Position numbers and translations under genes: made by a program
Source of the DNA: Microbacterium testaceum
GTDB taxonomy: Bacteria; Actinomycetota; Actinomycetes; Actinomycetales; Microbacteriaceae
Direction: 5' to 3'
Length of the DNA: 64,000 nucleotides
Assembly (NCBI RefSeq): GCF_029761935.1
Contig: NZ_CP121699.1
Location: forward strand, 806,001-870,000
Notes under the pieces: model-generated
The model's database searches: none
What the model was told of the DNA's origin: nothing
Seen by the model: the letters and a program-made list of their open reading frames with translations, nothing else
Shown here: positions 39,143-47,578 of the stretch, piece by piece
Layout of the letters: the number at the start of each line of letters is the position of its first letter
How positions within the stretch are numbered: position 1 is the first letter of the stretch

Positions 39143-40003
39143 TCAGCGCGTGGCCAGGCCTTGACGCAGTCCCTCGACGAGCGGCGTGGTGGGACGGCCG
39201 ATGAGGCGAGACAACGACCCGTCCGTCTGCTCGAGGGCACCGCGGGCGATCGCGTCGTCGATCCCGGCTACGAACGCCGCCGTGCCGGCATCCAGTCCCG
39301 CCGCCTGCAGCCCCTCGGCCAACTGCTCCACCGACACGCGGGTGTAGGTCACCCGGCGACCGAGCACCTCGCTCGCCGCGGCGGCGAGCTCGTCGTAGGT
39401 CCACGCGACGTCGCCGCCGATCTCGACGGTCCGGCCGGCCAGCTCGTCGGTGGTGAGGGCGACCGCGGCCGCCTCGGCGTAGTCGCGGCGGCTCGCGCTG
39501 GCGACGCGCGCGTCACCGGTCGCCGCCACGATCTCTCCGGTGTCGGCCGCGCGGGCGACGGTGTCGAGGTAGTTCTCGGTGTACCAGTTGTTGCGGAGGA
39601 TGGTGGCGCTCACCCCCGACGCGGCGATGGCCTGCTCGGTGGCCTTGTGGTCGGCGCCGAGGCTGTAGTCGATGACGTCGTTGCGCGGGGCGCTCGTGTA
39701 GACGAGACGCTCCACTCCGGCGGCGCGGATCGCGTCGATCGCCGCGCGGTGCTCGGCGACGCGGTCGGGACCGTTGCCCGAGATCAGCACGACGCGGGTC
39801 ACACCTTCGAGGGCGGCGGAGATCGTTTCGGGACGCGCGTAGTCGAGCTCGGCGACGCGGACCCCGCGCGCGGCGAAGTCGTCGACCTTGGCGGGCGTGC
39901 GCGCACCCGCGACGATGTCGGATGCCGGCACGCCGCGCTCGAGGAGAGCGTCGACGACGAGGCGGCCGAGGTGGCCGGAGGCGGCGGTGACGAGGAAGGT
40001 CAT
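39143..40003 (-). CDS. NAD(P)H-dependent oxidoreductase, QorB/NmrA-like
   Basis: A 286-residue atypical SDR. TFLVTAASGHLGRLVVDALL gives the NAD(P) loop, and LISGNGPDRVAEHRAAIDAI plus TSAPRN resemble the QorB (type 2 quinone reductase, YtfG) group. A C-terminal substrate domain with TYDELAAAASEVLGRRV follows. It probably reduces quinones or aldehydes. It is divergent from an HxlR-family regulator, exactly the qorB/qorR arrangement known in E. coli and Corynebacterium, which supports the call. AAGGATTCC precedes ATG 40003. Confidence 0.83.
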   Translation of the reverse strand: MTFLVTAASGHLGRLVVDALLERGVPASDIVAGARTPAKVDDFAARGVRVAELDYARPETISAALEGVTRVVLISGNGPDRVAEHRAAIDAIRAAGVERLVYTSAPRNDVIDYSLGADHKATEQAIAASGVSATILRNNWYTENYLDTVARAADTGEIVAATGDARVASASRRDYAEAAAVALTTDELAGRTVEIGGDVAWTYDELAAAASEVLGRRVTYTRVSVEQLAEGLQAAGLDAGTAAFVAGIDDAIARGALEQTDGSLSRLIGRPTTPLVEGLRQGLATR

Positions 40004-40053
40004 GATGGAATCCTTTCGGTGGGTTCGTCGGGCTCAACGCCCCGCCGTCCACC

Positions 40054-40067
40054 GCATTCCGGAATGC
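40054..40067. promoter_or_regulatory. Palindromic operator candidate between QorB-like and HxlR genes
   Basis: GCATTCCGGAATGC, a perfect 14-bp palindrome 30 nt before the HxlR start. Nearby GGTAC at 40069-40073 and again at 40088-40092 could be a second site. HxlR/QorR proteins bind such divergent intergenic regions. Confidence 0.5.
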
Positions 40068-40096
40068 CGGTACCCACTTTCTGGTTAGGTACTCAC

Positions 40097-40465
40097 ATGA
40101 GCGTCAGTCTTGCGTCGATCCGCGCCGAACACCCCGGACTTTTCGCCGACGGGTGCCCCACCCGCACGGTCCTCGATCACGTCATGGGCAAGTGGGGCAT
40201 CCTCGTGCTGCTCGCCCTCTCGGACGGGACGCAGCGCTGGGGCGCTCTTCGACGCAATATCGACGGGATCAGCGAGAAGATGCTCGCGAGCACGCTCAAG
40301 ACGCTCGAGGCCGACGGCCTCGTCCTGCGCACCGCCTACCCCGAGGTACCCCCTCGCGTCGAGTACGCCCTCACCGATCGGGGGCGCGACCTCATGACGC
40401 ACGTCATCCCCCTCATGGGATGGGTCGCCGAGAACGCCATCGCCATCGTCGGACCTCGGGAGTGA
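40097..40465 (+). CDS. HxlR-family transcriptional regulator (QorR-like)
   Basis: A 122-residue winged-helix regulator. The HxlR motif DHVMGKWGILVLLAL (about 27-41), IDGISEKMLASTLKTLEADGL and YALTDRGRDL are all seen. Cys20 in the N-terminal GCPTR is the conserved redox-sensing cysteine of this family, suggesting response to diamide, quinones or aldehydes. It diverges from the QorB-like gene across a palindrome. Its stop overlaps the FUSC gene start by 4 nt. Confidence 0.88.
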   Translation: MSVSLASIRAEHPGLFADGCPTRTVLDHVMGKWGILVLLALSDGTQRWGALRRNIDGISEKMLASTLKTLEADGLVLRTAYPEVPPRVEYALTDRGRDLMTHVIPLMGWVAENAIAIVGPRE

Positions 40466-41523
40466 TCGTGCGCGTCCCATCCGCTCGCGCCGTGCGCGAC
40501 AGCCTCACCTTCCGCGCGCCGCGGCGCGTGCCGCTGCTGCAGGTCGCCAAATCGGCCATCGCGATCGTCGCCGCGTGGCTGCTGGCCGGGTGGCTCGTCC
40601 AGGGTCCGCCCCCGATCTTCGCCGCCATCGCCGCCCTGCTGGTGGTCCAGCCGAGCATCAACCAGTCGTTCACCCGCGCGGTCGAACGCAGTGTCGGCGT
40701 GATCGTCGGAGTGCTCATCGCGGCCCTTCTCGGGCTCGTGTTCGGCTCGCAACCCTGGGTCGCCCTGCTCTCGGCGGGCGTGGCGCTCGTGGTGGCGTGG
40801 GCGGCGCGGATCTCCGCCGGAGCCACCAACCAGATCGCGATCAGCGCCCTGCTCGTCCTCGCGCTCGGCACCGCGACCCCCAACTACGCGCTCGACCGCG
40901 TGCTCGAGACCCTCATCGGCGCTGCCATCGGCATCGTCGTCAACGCGGTGCTGGTCCCCCCGGTGCTCGTCCCCGCCGCGCGGGCCAAGATCGACGTCCT
41001 CGGACGCGAGCTCGCCGCCGCCCTCGAGCGTCTGGCCGACGCCCTCGAGACCCCGCAGACCTCGGCGTCCCTCGAGGGACTCCTCCTCGAGGCGCGCCTG
41101 CTCCGCCCGGTTCGGGATGCCGCGGCCGACGCGATCCGCGACGGTGCCGACTCGCTCGCCCTGAACCCCCGCAGCGGTCGTCACCGCACCGACCTGGCCG
41201 AGATGGACGCCCTCGTCGAGCGCTTCAGTCCCGTCGTCACCCAGACGATCGGCATGACGCGCGCGGTCTACGACGGCTACGAACAGACGATCGCCGACGA
41301 ACCCGCTGTCCGGGCGATCGCCGAACAGCTCCATCGCGCCGCCCACGACGTGCGATTGGCGTTCGCCCTCGACGCGGGCCCCGAGCGCGTCGTCGACGAA
41401 GAGCCGGCCCTCACCCGTCCTCTGCAGATCCGCACACCCTCGATGATGCACTGGGTGCTCGTGGGATCGCTTCTGATGGACCTGCACCGCGTGCACGAGA
41501 CCCTGCGCGACGTCGAGGACTGA
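40462..41523 (+). CDS. FUSC-family membrane protein (aromatic acid exporter-like)
   Basis: A 353-residue protein with about six hydrophobic segments in the N-terminal 160 residues (AIVAAWLLAGWLVQGPPPIFAA, LLVVQPSINQSF) and a long helical cytoplasmic C-terminus. This is the fusaric-acid-resistance/FUSC topology, associated with efflux of aromatic acids. It is translationally coupled to the HxlR regulator, which, with the QorB-like enzyme, could form a defence module against toxic quinones or aromatics (inference). GTG 40468 is an alternative start. Confidence 0.8.
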   Translation: MIVRVPSARAVRDSLTFRAPRRVPLLQVAKSAIAIVAAWLLAGWLVQGPPPIFAAIAALLVVQPSINQSFTRAVERSVGVIVGVLIAALLGLVFGSQPWVALLSAGVALVVAWAARISAGATNQIAISALLVLALGTATPNYALDRVLETLIGAAIGIVVNAVLVPPVLVPAARAKIDVLGRELAAALERLADALETPQTSASLEGLLLEARLLRPVRDAAADAIRDGADSLALNPRSGRHRTDLAEMDALVERFSPVVTQTIGMTRAVYDGYEQTIADEPAVRAIAEQLHRAAHDVRLAFALDAGPERVVDEEPALTRPLQIRTPSMMHWVLVGSLLMDLHRVHETLRDVED

Positions 41524-41605
41524 CGCCGCCCGCTCGACCTGGGAACTCGCTCGCGGATCCCGCTCCCCCGACCCCGCAGGCCGTCGCCCCTGGTTGACTG
41601 AGGGC

Positions 41606-42259
41606 ATGGGTACCGCGATGTTCCCCCTCGGAGCCGTCCTCTTCCCGCATACGCCTCTCGCGCTGCGGATCTTCGAGGAGCGCTACCTCGTCATGCTGGG
41701 GCGCCTCCTCGACGAGACGGACCCCGCGTTCGGCGTCGTCCTCATCGAGCGCGGCAGCGAGACGGGCGGGGGCGATCAGCGCTTCCCCCTCGGCACGATG
41801 GCGCAGCTCAGCCACGTCGTACCCCAGGCCGGCCAGATGCAGATCGTCGCGCGGGGCACGGAGAGGTTCGAGATCGTCGAGTGGCTCGACGACGCCCCGT
41901 ACCCGCGGGCGGACGTGCGGGCTCTTCCCGACCTCGAGTGGAACGACGCCCTTCTCCCGTTGCTCGAAGAGGCGGAGCGGATCGTGCGGCGGGTGCTCGG
42001 TCGCGCTCAGCAGTACGGCGGTACGAGGTGGGACCCCGAGGTGGAGCTCTCGGAGGAGCCGCTTCCCCGCGCGTGGCAGGTGGCGGCGATCGCTCCGCTC
42101 GGCGAACTCGACCAGATGGAGCTGCTGCGCTCGGTGACCCTCGGCGGTCTGTTGCGGGCGACCATCGACCTCACGCTCGCCGCCGAGCCCCTGCTCGGCG
42201 ATCCCGTGCCCGACGGAGTGATCGTGGTAGAAGACGGAGAACCCGAAGACGACGACTGA
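41606..42259 (+). CDS. LON substrate-binding domain protein
   Basis: A 217-residue protein with the N-terminal Lon (LAN) domain only: MFPLGAVLFPHTPLALRIFEERY is the typical opening, followed by FGVVLIERGSE, and GTERFEIVEW. No ATPase or protease part follows. Such stand-alone Lon-N proteins are widespread in bacteria and lack an established function. ATG 41606 gives the classic N-terminus. A small stem (42302-42319) follows 43 nt after the stop. Confidence 0.85.
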   Translation: MGTAMFPLGAVLFPHTPLALRIFEERYLVMLGRLLDETDPAFGVVLIERGSETGGGDQRFPLGTMAQLSHVVPQAGQMQIVARGTERFEIVEWLDDAPYPRADVRALPDLEWNDALLPLLEEAERIVRRVLGRAQQYGGTRWDPEVELSEEPLPRAWQVAAIAPLGELDQMELLRSVTLGGLLRATIDLTLAAEPLLGDPVPDGVIVVEDGEPEDDD

Positions 42260-42301
42260 CCCCGCGCCGGCGGAGCGCGGTGGCGTGTCGTCGGAGCGGC
42301 T

Positions 42302-42319
42302 TTCGGCGCTGACGCCGAA
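42302..42319. terminator. Hairpin between convergent genes
   Basis: TTCGGCG-CTGA-CGCCGAA, a perfect 7-bp stem with a 4-nt loop, placed between the Lon-N protein stop and the PEP mutase-like gene stop (42365). No strong T run; weak terminator call. Confidence 0.5.
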
Positions 42320-42364
42320 GGGGCGCCGCAGCCCGCAGGCCGCGACGCCCCACCGGGCGAATCG

Positions 42365-43141
42365 TCAGTTCAGTTCGCGCACCGACGAGGGGATGACCCC
42401 CGTGCCGTAGAGGTCGATCGCGAGGTCCTGCAGTGCCGTCAGCGCGACGCGCTGCGTGAGCGGACCGTACGAGATCCGCGCCACGCCGAGCTTCTCGTAC
42501 TCGGCGGCCGACAGCGCCCCGGGGAACCCGATGACGCTCAGGCGCTGTTCCCCGAGCCCCTCGACCAGTCGACTCGTCGTGTCGGCGTCCAGAAGCCCCG
42601 GGACGAACACCGAGGTCGCCCCGGCGTCGAGGAAGGCGCGGCCGCGCTTCACGGCATCCGCGATCTTGTCGTCGAGCGGACGGTCGCCGCCCTTTGCGAA
42701 CACATCGGTGCGCGCGTTCAGCACGAAGGGGACGCCCTCGGCCTCCCCCGCCGCGATCACGGCCTCGACGGCGGCCACCGCTTCATCAAACGGCTTGACC
42801 CGGTCCTCGACGTTCGCGCCGACCACACCCACGCCGATGGCGCGCCGGGTCGTCTCGCCGGGGTTTCCGAAGCCCGCATCGAGGTCGGCCGTCACCGGCA
42901 CGTCGACCGCCGCCACGATGCGTCCGACCATGTCGAGCATGACGTCGAGGGGGATGTTCTCGCCGTCCTCGTACCCGAAGGTCGCGGCGATCGAGTGGCC
43001 GGCCGTGGCGAGGGCGTTCGTCTCGGGCAGAGCGGCGACCGCCTTCGCCGACACGACGTCCCAGATGTTGACGACCCGGAGGATCTCGGGGGCGGTGTGC
43101 AGAGCGGCGAACGAGGCCGCCTTCTCGCTCAGGGCGCTCAT
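42365..43141 (-). CDS. Isocitrate lyase/PEP mutase-family enzyme
   Basis: A 258-residue TIM-barrel enzyme. VNIWDVVSAKAVAA near the N-terminus, VPVTADLDAGFGN (metal-binding Asp run) and GANVEDRVKP match the phosphoenolpyruvate mutase/isocitrate lyase superfamily. The catalytic KKCGH motif of true isocitrate lyases is replaced by DRVKP-type, so it is closer to oxaloacetate/methylisocitrate-type or uncharacterised members; substrate unknown. It overlaps the upstream SDR-like gene by 4 nt, so the two are co-translated. Confidence 0.8.
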   Translation of the reverse strand: MSALSEKAASFAALHTAPEILRVVNIWDVVSAKAVAALPETNALATAGHSIAATFGYEDGENIPLDVMLDMVGRIVAAVDVPVTADLDAGFGNPGETTRRAIGVGVVGANVEDRVKPFDEAVAAVEAVIAAGEAEGVPFVLNARTDVFAKGGDRPLDDKIADAVKRGRAFLDAGATSVFVPGLLDADTTSRLVEGLGEQRLSVIGFPGALSAAEYEKLGVARISYGPLTQRVALTALQDLAIDLYGTGVIPSSVRELN

Positions 43142-43806
43142 GCCTGTCCCCCGTCCGCGCGGTCCGCGACGATCGCCTCGGCGATCAGCGTGTCGCCCGC
43201 GCCGAAGCGGATGAACCGGCCCACCGTGGCCGGCTGCACGAGCACAGCGGCCGCGACGGCGGCAACGTCGGCACGAGAGACTTCGGCCTTACCCTGCGGC
43301 GCCGTCGTGATGCGGCCGGTGGGCTCGTCCGTCGTGAGGGTACCGGGGCCGAGGATCGTCCAATCGAGGTCGCTGGCGCGCAGGTGGTCGTCGGCCGCGA
43401 GCTTGGCGTCGGCGTAGGCGAAGAACGAGTCGTCGGGGTCGATGCCGTGATCGGGAGTCGAGCCGATCCACGACACCATCACGAACCGGCGGACGCCCGC
43501 CTTCGATGCCGCGTCGACCGCTCGCTGCGCGGCATCGCGGTCGACCGCGTAAGTGCGCTCGGCGCTTCCGCCACCCGCACCGGCGGACCACACGACCGCG
43601 TCGGCACCCGAGAAGGCCTTCGCCATCTCGTCGACGTCCGCGTTCTCGACGTCGAGGACGAGGGGCGCGCCGCCCGCCTGCTCGATGTCGGCCTTCTGCT
43701 CCGCCTTGCGGATCACCGACGTCGCCTCGTCGCCGCGGTCGGCGAGCAGTCGAGCGAGGTGGAGGGCCACCTTGCCGTGCCCTCCGATGATCACGATGCG
43801 TTCCAT
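43138..43806 (-). CDS. NAD(P)H-binding atypical SDR
   Basis: A 222-residue protein with the NAD(P) loop IVIIGGHGKVALHLARLLA and the domain end TIGRFIRFGAGDTLI. It has VWSAGAGGGSAE and VMVSWIGS, as in the YwnB/NmrA-like NAD(P)-binding proteins (PF13460). Function probably as a redox enzyme or sensor. AGGAAGAGG lies 10 nt upstream of ATG 43806. Coupled to the downstream PEP mutase-like gene. The 43807-43984 gap shows no feature. Confidence 0.82.
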   Translation of the reverse strand: MERIVIIGGHGKVALHLARLLADRGDEATSVIRKAEQKADIEQAGGAPLVLDVENADVDEMAKAFSGADAVVWSAGAGGGSAERTYAVDRDAAQRAVDAASKAGVRRFVMVSWIGSTPDHGIDPDDSFFAYADAKLAADDHLRASDLDWTILGPGTLTTDEPTGRITTAPQGKAEVSRADVAAVAAAVLVQPATVGRFIRFGAGDTLIAEAIVADRADGGQA

Positions 43807-43984
43807 GTCACTGTCCTCTTCCTTGTCGATCGACTTCTGTCGAATCCTCCGGCCGGCGATGTCACAGGACTGCCGCATCGGGACCACCTCGACCGCCAGT
43901 GCGGTGCCGGGGATCTCTGATCGACCCTACGCACGACCCGCGACACCCCCCGCGGGCTTGACGAGGTCCTCGAGCGGTTCCGAT

Positions 43985-44383
43985 TCAGTCGACGTCGCCG
44001 TCGACGTAGACCCAGCGTCCGCCGCGCCGCGCGAACCGACTGCGCTCGCGCAGCACGCCGTGATCGGGCCCGTGCCGCCACGACGCGCGGAAGGTCACGG
44101 TCGCGTTCTCGCCGCCTTCCGACGCGTCCTCGACCTCGAGGCCCGACCATCGCGTGCCGTCATCGACGACGATGTCGTCGGGACGCGTCCGCGGATGCCA
44201 CGACCTCGCCAGATGCACGGCGTCGCCGACCGCGAACGCGGTGTACCGCGAACGCATCAACCGCTCGGCACTCGGGGCGGCCTCGCCGTCCAGGATCGGC
44301 CCGCAGCACTCCCCGAACACGGCGCGGCCGCACGGGCACACGGCATCCGGTGCCGGTCGTCGGGAGGCGGAACCAAAGGACAT
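43985..44383 (-). CDS. YchJ-family (UPF0225) protein
   Basis: A 132-residue protein. The N-terminal SEC-C-like zinc motif has Cys16, Cys18, Cys26 and Cys27 (CPCGRAVFGECCGP). The middle RLMRSRYTAFAVGDAVHLARSW is the YchJ signature, followed by a beta-rich domain of the NTF2-like type. The biochemical role is unknown. TAGAGT 6 nt before ATG 44383 predicts a leaderless transcript. It diverges from the exonuclease gene. Confidence 0.88.
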   Translation of the reverse strand: MSFGSASRRPAPDAVCPCGRAVFGECCGPILDGEAAPSAERLMRSRYTAFAVGDAVHLARSWHPRTRPDDIVVDDGTRWSGLEVEDASEGGENATVTFRASWRHGPDHGVLRERSRFARRGGRWVYVDGDVD

Positions 44384-44389
44384 CCGGCC

Positions 44390-44395
44390 ACTCTA
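44390..44395 (-). promoter_or_regulatory. -10 hexamer of the YchJ gene
   Basis: TAGAGT on the minus strand, 6 nt before ATG 44383. Confidence 0.5.
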
Positions 44396-44431
44396 GGTCA
44401 GCCGAGCCGCCGGCGTGCCAGGATCGGGGGC

Positions 44432-45343
44432 GTGACCGATCGCCTCATGCTCCTCGACACCGCCTCGCTGTACTTCCGCGCGTTCTACGGTGTGCCCGAC
44501 AAGGTCAAGGCGGCCGACGGCTCGTCGGTGAACGCGGTCCGCGGCCTGCTCGACATGATCGCGAAGCTCGTCACGACGTACGAGCCGACGCGGCTCGTCG
44601 CGTGCTGGGACGACGACTGGCGGCCCCAGTGGCGCGTCGACCTGCTCCCGGGCTACAAGGCGCACCGCGTCGTCGAGGTGGTCGCCGCGGGGCCCGACGT
44701 CGAAGAGGTGCCCGATCCGCTCGCGGCGCAGATCCCGCTCATCCGCGAGGCGCTCGCGGTGCTCGGCATCCCCGTGGTGGGTGCCGCCGAGCACGAGGCC
44801 GACGACGTGATCGGCGCCCTCGCGACGCGCGCCGAGGTTCCCGTCGACATCGTCACCGGCGATCGCGACCTCTTCCAGCTGGTCGACGACGCGCGCGGCA
44901 TCCGGATCGTCTACACCGCTCGGGGCATGAGCAACCTCGAGCTCGTCGACGACGCCGCCGTCTTCTCGAAGTACGGCGTCCACGCGCATCAGTACGCCGA
45001 CTTCGCGGTGTTGCGTGGCGATCCCTCCGACGGTCTGCCAGGCGTCTCGGGCATCGGCGAGAAGTCCGCGGCGGCGCTGCTGAGCGCGTGCGGCGATCTC
45101 GACGGCATCCGATCCGGGGTTCTCGACGGCACCGCGGGGACGCCCGCCCAGCGCGCGAGGATCGCGGCCGCCGCGGACTACCTCGAGGTCGCCCCGACCG
45201 TGGTGCGCGTGGCCCGCGAGCTGGACCTCGCTCCGTTCGACGACCGCCTCGGTCCGGTCGACCGGGACGCCGCCGAGACGCTCGCCGAACGCTGGAACCT
45301 CGGCTCGTCGATGACGAGGGCGCTGGCGGCACTGCCCGCCTGA
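44432..45343 (+). CDS. 5'-3' exonuclease (DNA polymerase I N-domain-like)
   Basis: A 303-residue FEN-type 5' nuclease without a polymerase part. The PIN-like region has LLDTASLYFRAFYG, the central acidic pocket is EHEADDVIGALA and VDIVTGDRDLFQLVDD, and the H3TH DNA-binding motif is LPGVSGIGEKSAAALLSACG. It should cut 5' flaps or degrade DNA with Mg2+. Stand-alone copies are common in actinobacteria in addition to polymerase I. GTG 44432 follows GGGGG; CAGGAT at 44420-44425 is a -10 candidate. Confidence 0.88.
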   Translation: MTDRLMLLDTASLYFRAFYGVPDKVKAADGSSVNAVRGLLDMIAKLVTTYEPTRLVACWDDDWRPQWRVDLLPGYKAHRVVEVVAAGPDVEEVPDPLAAQIPLIREALAVLGIPVVGAAEHEADDVIGALATRAEVPVDIVTGDRDLFQLVDDARGIRIVYTARGMSNLELVDDAAVFSKYGVHAHQYADFAVLRGDPSDGLPGVSGIGEKSAAALLSACGDLDGIRSGVLDGTAGTPAQRARIAAAADYLEVAPTVVRVARELDLAPFDDRLGPVDRDAAETLAERWNLGSSMTRALAALPA

Positions 45344-45349
45344 TCGCTC

Positions 45350-46342
45350 TCAGCGACTCCGCTCGAGCCAGGCGCGCAGACGATCGAGCGGCCACGTCGT
45401 GACGATCCGGTCGGCGGGGACGCCCGCGGCCTCGGCGCGCGCCGCACCGTAGTCGAGAAGCGAGAGCTGCCCCGGAGCGTGCGCGTCGGAATCGATCGAG
45501 AAGAGGCAGCCGGCCTCGATCGCGAGGGCGAGCAGATCGTCGGGCGGATCCTGTCGCTCGGGGCGCGAGTTGATCTCGACCGCCACTCCCGACGCGGCCG
45601 CCGCCGCGAACACCTCGCGCGCGTCGAACTCCGACGGGGGCCGCGTCCCGCGGGCGCCCTCGACGAGCCGACCGGTCACGTGGCCGAGCACATCGACCCG
45701 CGCATCGCTCGCCGCCGCGACGAGCCGCTTCGTCATGGGCCCGCGTTCCATGCGCAGTTTGGAATGAGCGGATGCCACGACCACATCGAGCGCGCGCAGC
45801 AACTCGTCCTCCTGGTCGAGGGCGCCGTCGTCGAGGATGTCGACCTCGATCCCGGTGAGCAGGGTGAACCCCTCGCCGCGGTGACCGCGGACGATCTCGA
45901 TCTGCGCGCGCAGCCGCTCGGGAGACAACCCGTTGGCGACCGTGAGCCGGGGCGAGTGATCGGTCAAGGCGAGGTACTCGTGCCCGAGACCGCGCGCCGC
46001 GTCGACCATGGCCTCGATCGGCGTCAGCCCGTCCGACCAGTCGCTGTGACTGTGCAGGTCGCCCTTGAGCTGCGCCTGCAGCTCCTCCCCTCCCGCGCGG
46101 GCGGACTCGGCCCGGAGCGTCGCCAGGCGCTCGGGCACCTCGCCCGCGAGGGCCTGCTGGATCACCGCGAAGGTGGACTCGCCGATCCCCGCGCGACGAC
46201 GGAGGCCCGGATCCCGCAGCTGCGCGTCGCTCAGCCCGTCGATGGCGGAGGCCGCAGTACGGAACGCCTTCGATTTGTAGCGCGACGATCTCTCCCGCTC
46301 GAGCAGGTACGCGATCTCGGTGAGCGCGTCGAGCGGGTCCAC
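45350..46342 (-). CDS. PHP-domain phosphoesterase (PolX C-domain-like)
   Basis: A 330-residue protein: N-terminal helix-hairpin-helix-like region (about 1-80, GLSDAQLRDPGLRRRAGIGE), then a PHP metal-binding domain with KGDLHSHSDWSDG, LALTDHSPR, GIEVDILDDG, ASAHSKL and SIDSDAHA. This combination is the second half of bacterial PolX, without the polymerase core. It likely acts as a metal-dependent phosphatase or exonuclease. GTG 46342 lies 2 nt from the trpD stop, so it is co-transcribed with trpD. Confidence 0.85.
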   Translation of the reverse strand: MDPLDALTEIAYLLERERSSRYKSKAFRTAASAIDGLSDAQLRDPGLRRRAGIGESTFAVIQQALAGEVPERLATLRAESARAGGEELQAQLKGDLHSHSDWSDGLTPIEAMVDAARGLGHEYLALTDHSPRLTVANGLSPERLRAQIEIVRGHRGEGFTLLTGIEVDILDDGALDQEDELLRALDVVVASAHSKLRMERGPMTKRLVAAASDARVDVLGHVTGRLVEGARGTRPPSEFDAREVFAAAAASGVAVEINSRPERQDPPDDLLALAIEAGCLFSIDSDAHAPGQLSLLDYGAARAEAAGVPADRIVTTWPLDRLRAWLERSR

Positions 46343-46344
46343 GG

Positions 46345-47406
46345 TTACTCCGCCAGCGCCTTCGAGGCGTCGACCCAGTCGTCGAGCTTCGCCGAGGCAC
46401 GTCCGTCGTCGATCGCGGCGGCCGCGTCGGTCATCGCCTCGGCCAGTCGCTCGAGGATCGGTCGTTGCACCTGGGCGGCGTCCTGGAACAGCCGGAACGA
46501 CACGAGCCCCGCCGCGGCGTTCAGCAGCACGATGTCGCGGACCGCCCCGCGGTCACCGCCGAGCACACGCCGCACCACGGTGGCGTTGTGATCGGGAGAG
46601 CCCCCGAGCAGGTCGTCCATTTCCGCGAGGGGGATGCCGAGATCCCGGGGATCCAAGTCGTGCTCGTGGACGTCGCCGCGGCTGATCTCCCACACGCGGC
46701 TGTGTCCGGTCGTGGTCAGTTCGTCGAGGCCGTCGTCGCCGCGGAAGACCAGCGCCGTCGCGCCGCGCGTGCGGAACACGCCCGTGATGAGGGGGACCCG
46801 GTCGAGGTGGGCGACGCCGACCGCATTGGCCTCGGCGCGAGCCGGGTTGCAGAGCGGGCCGAGGAAGTTGAAGACCGTGGGGACCCCCAGCTCCGACCGC
46901 GTGGCCGCCGCGTGCCGGAACCCGGGGTGGAAGGCCGAGGCGAACGCGAACGTGATGCCGGTGCGATCGAGGATCTCGGCCACCTTCTCGGGCGACAGCG
47001 TGAGTCCGATGCCCAGCGACGACAGCACGTCCGACGAGCCCGAGGCCGAGCTGGCCGCCCGGTTCCCGTGCTTGACGACGGGAACTCCGGATGCCGCGGC
47101 CACGATGGCCGCCATCGTCGAGATGTTGACGGTGCCGTAACGGTCTCCGCCCGTGCCCACGATGTCGAGCACCTCGGCACGGACCGGCAGCGGCACGGCC
47201 GCCTCGAGGATCGCGTCACGGAAGCCGACGATCTCTTCGACCGTCTCGCCCTTAGCGCGCAGCGCCATGAGGAAACCGCCGAGCTGAGAGGGCGTGGCCT
47301 CCCCCGCCATCACCTTGCGCATCGCCCACGTGGACTCCGAGACGCTGAGGTCGGTGCCGGCCAGCAGCGACGAGAGGAGATCGGGCCACGAGAAACGTTC
47401 CGCCAT
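46345..47406 (-). CDS. trpD: Anthranilate phosphoribosyltransferase
   Basis: A 353-residue TrpD, the second step of tryptophan synthesis from anthranilate (anthranilate plus PRPP to phosphoribosylanthranilate). Visible are DIVGTGGDRYGTVNIST (PRPP loop), VVKHGNRAASSASGS and FNFLGPLCNPARA, all standard. The gene stands outside any trp operon in view, as often in actinobacteria, with the PHP gene downstream. GGGAGG precedes ATG 47406 by 8 nt. Confidence 0.95.
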   Translation of the reverse strand: MAERFSWPDLLSSLLAGTDLSVSESTWAMRKVMAGEATPSQLGGFLMALRAKGETVEEIVGFRDAILEAAVPLPVRAEVLDIVGTGGDRYGTVNISTMAAIVAAASGVPVVKHGNRAASSASGSSDVLSSLGIGLTLSPEKVAEILDRTGITFAFASAFHPGFRHAAATRSELGVPTVFNFLGPLCNPARAEANAVGVAHLDRVPLITGVFRTRGATALVFRGDDGLDELTTTGHSRVWEISRGDVHEHDLDPRDLGIPLAEMDDLLGGSPDHNATVVRRVLGGDRGAVRDIVLLNAAAGLVSFRLFQDAAQVQRPILERLAEAMTDAAAAIDDGRASAKLDDWVDASKALAE

Positions 47407-47566
47407 GCCACGATCCTCCCATACGCGTGTCGCGTGACCGCGCCCGGGCACACGGCTCCGAAACAGCCTCCGTACCGGGCCTTATGTGCGGATTCTGAGG
47501 CATCCCTAAGTCTCGACGATGGAATATCCCAGGGTGGGGATGGGAATATCGGGCTTCCGGATCGCG

Positions 47567-47572
47567 CATAAT
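47567..47572 (+). promoter_or_regulatory. -10 hexamer of ctaE (leaderless)
   Basis: CATAAT, 6 nt before GTG 47579. Repeated GGAATATC at 47521-47528 and GGGAATATCGGG at 47542-47553 lie upstream and may be a regulator site. Confidence 0.55.
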
Positions 47573-47578
47573 GGAACG

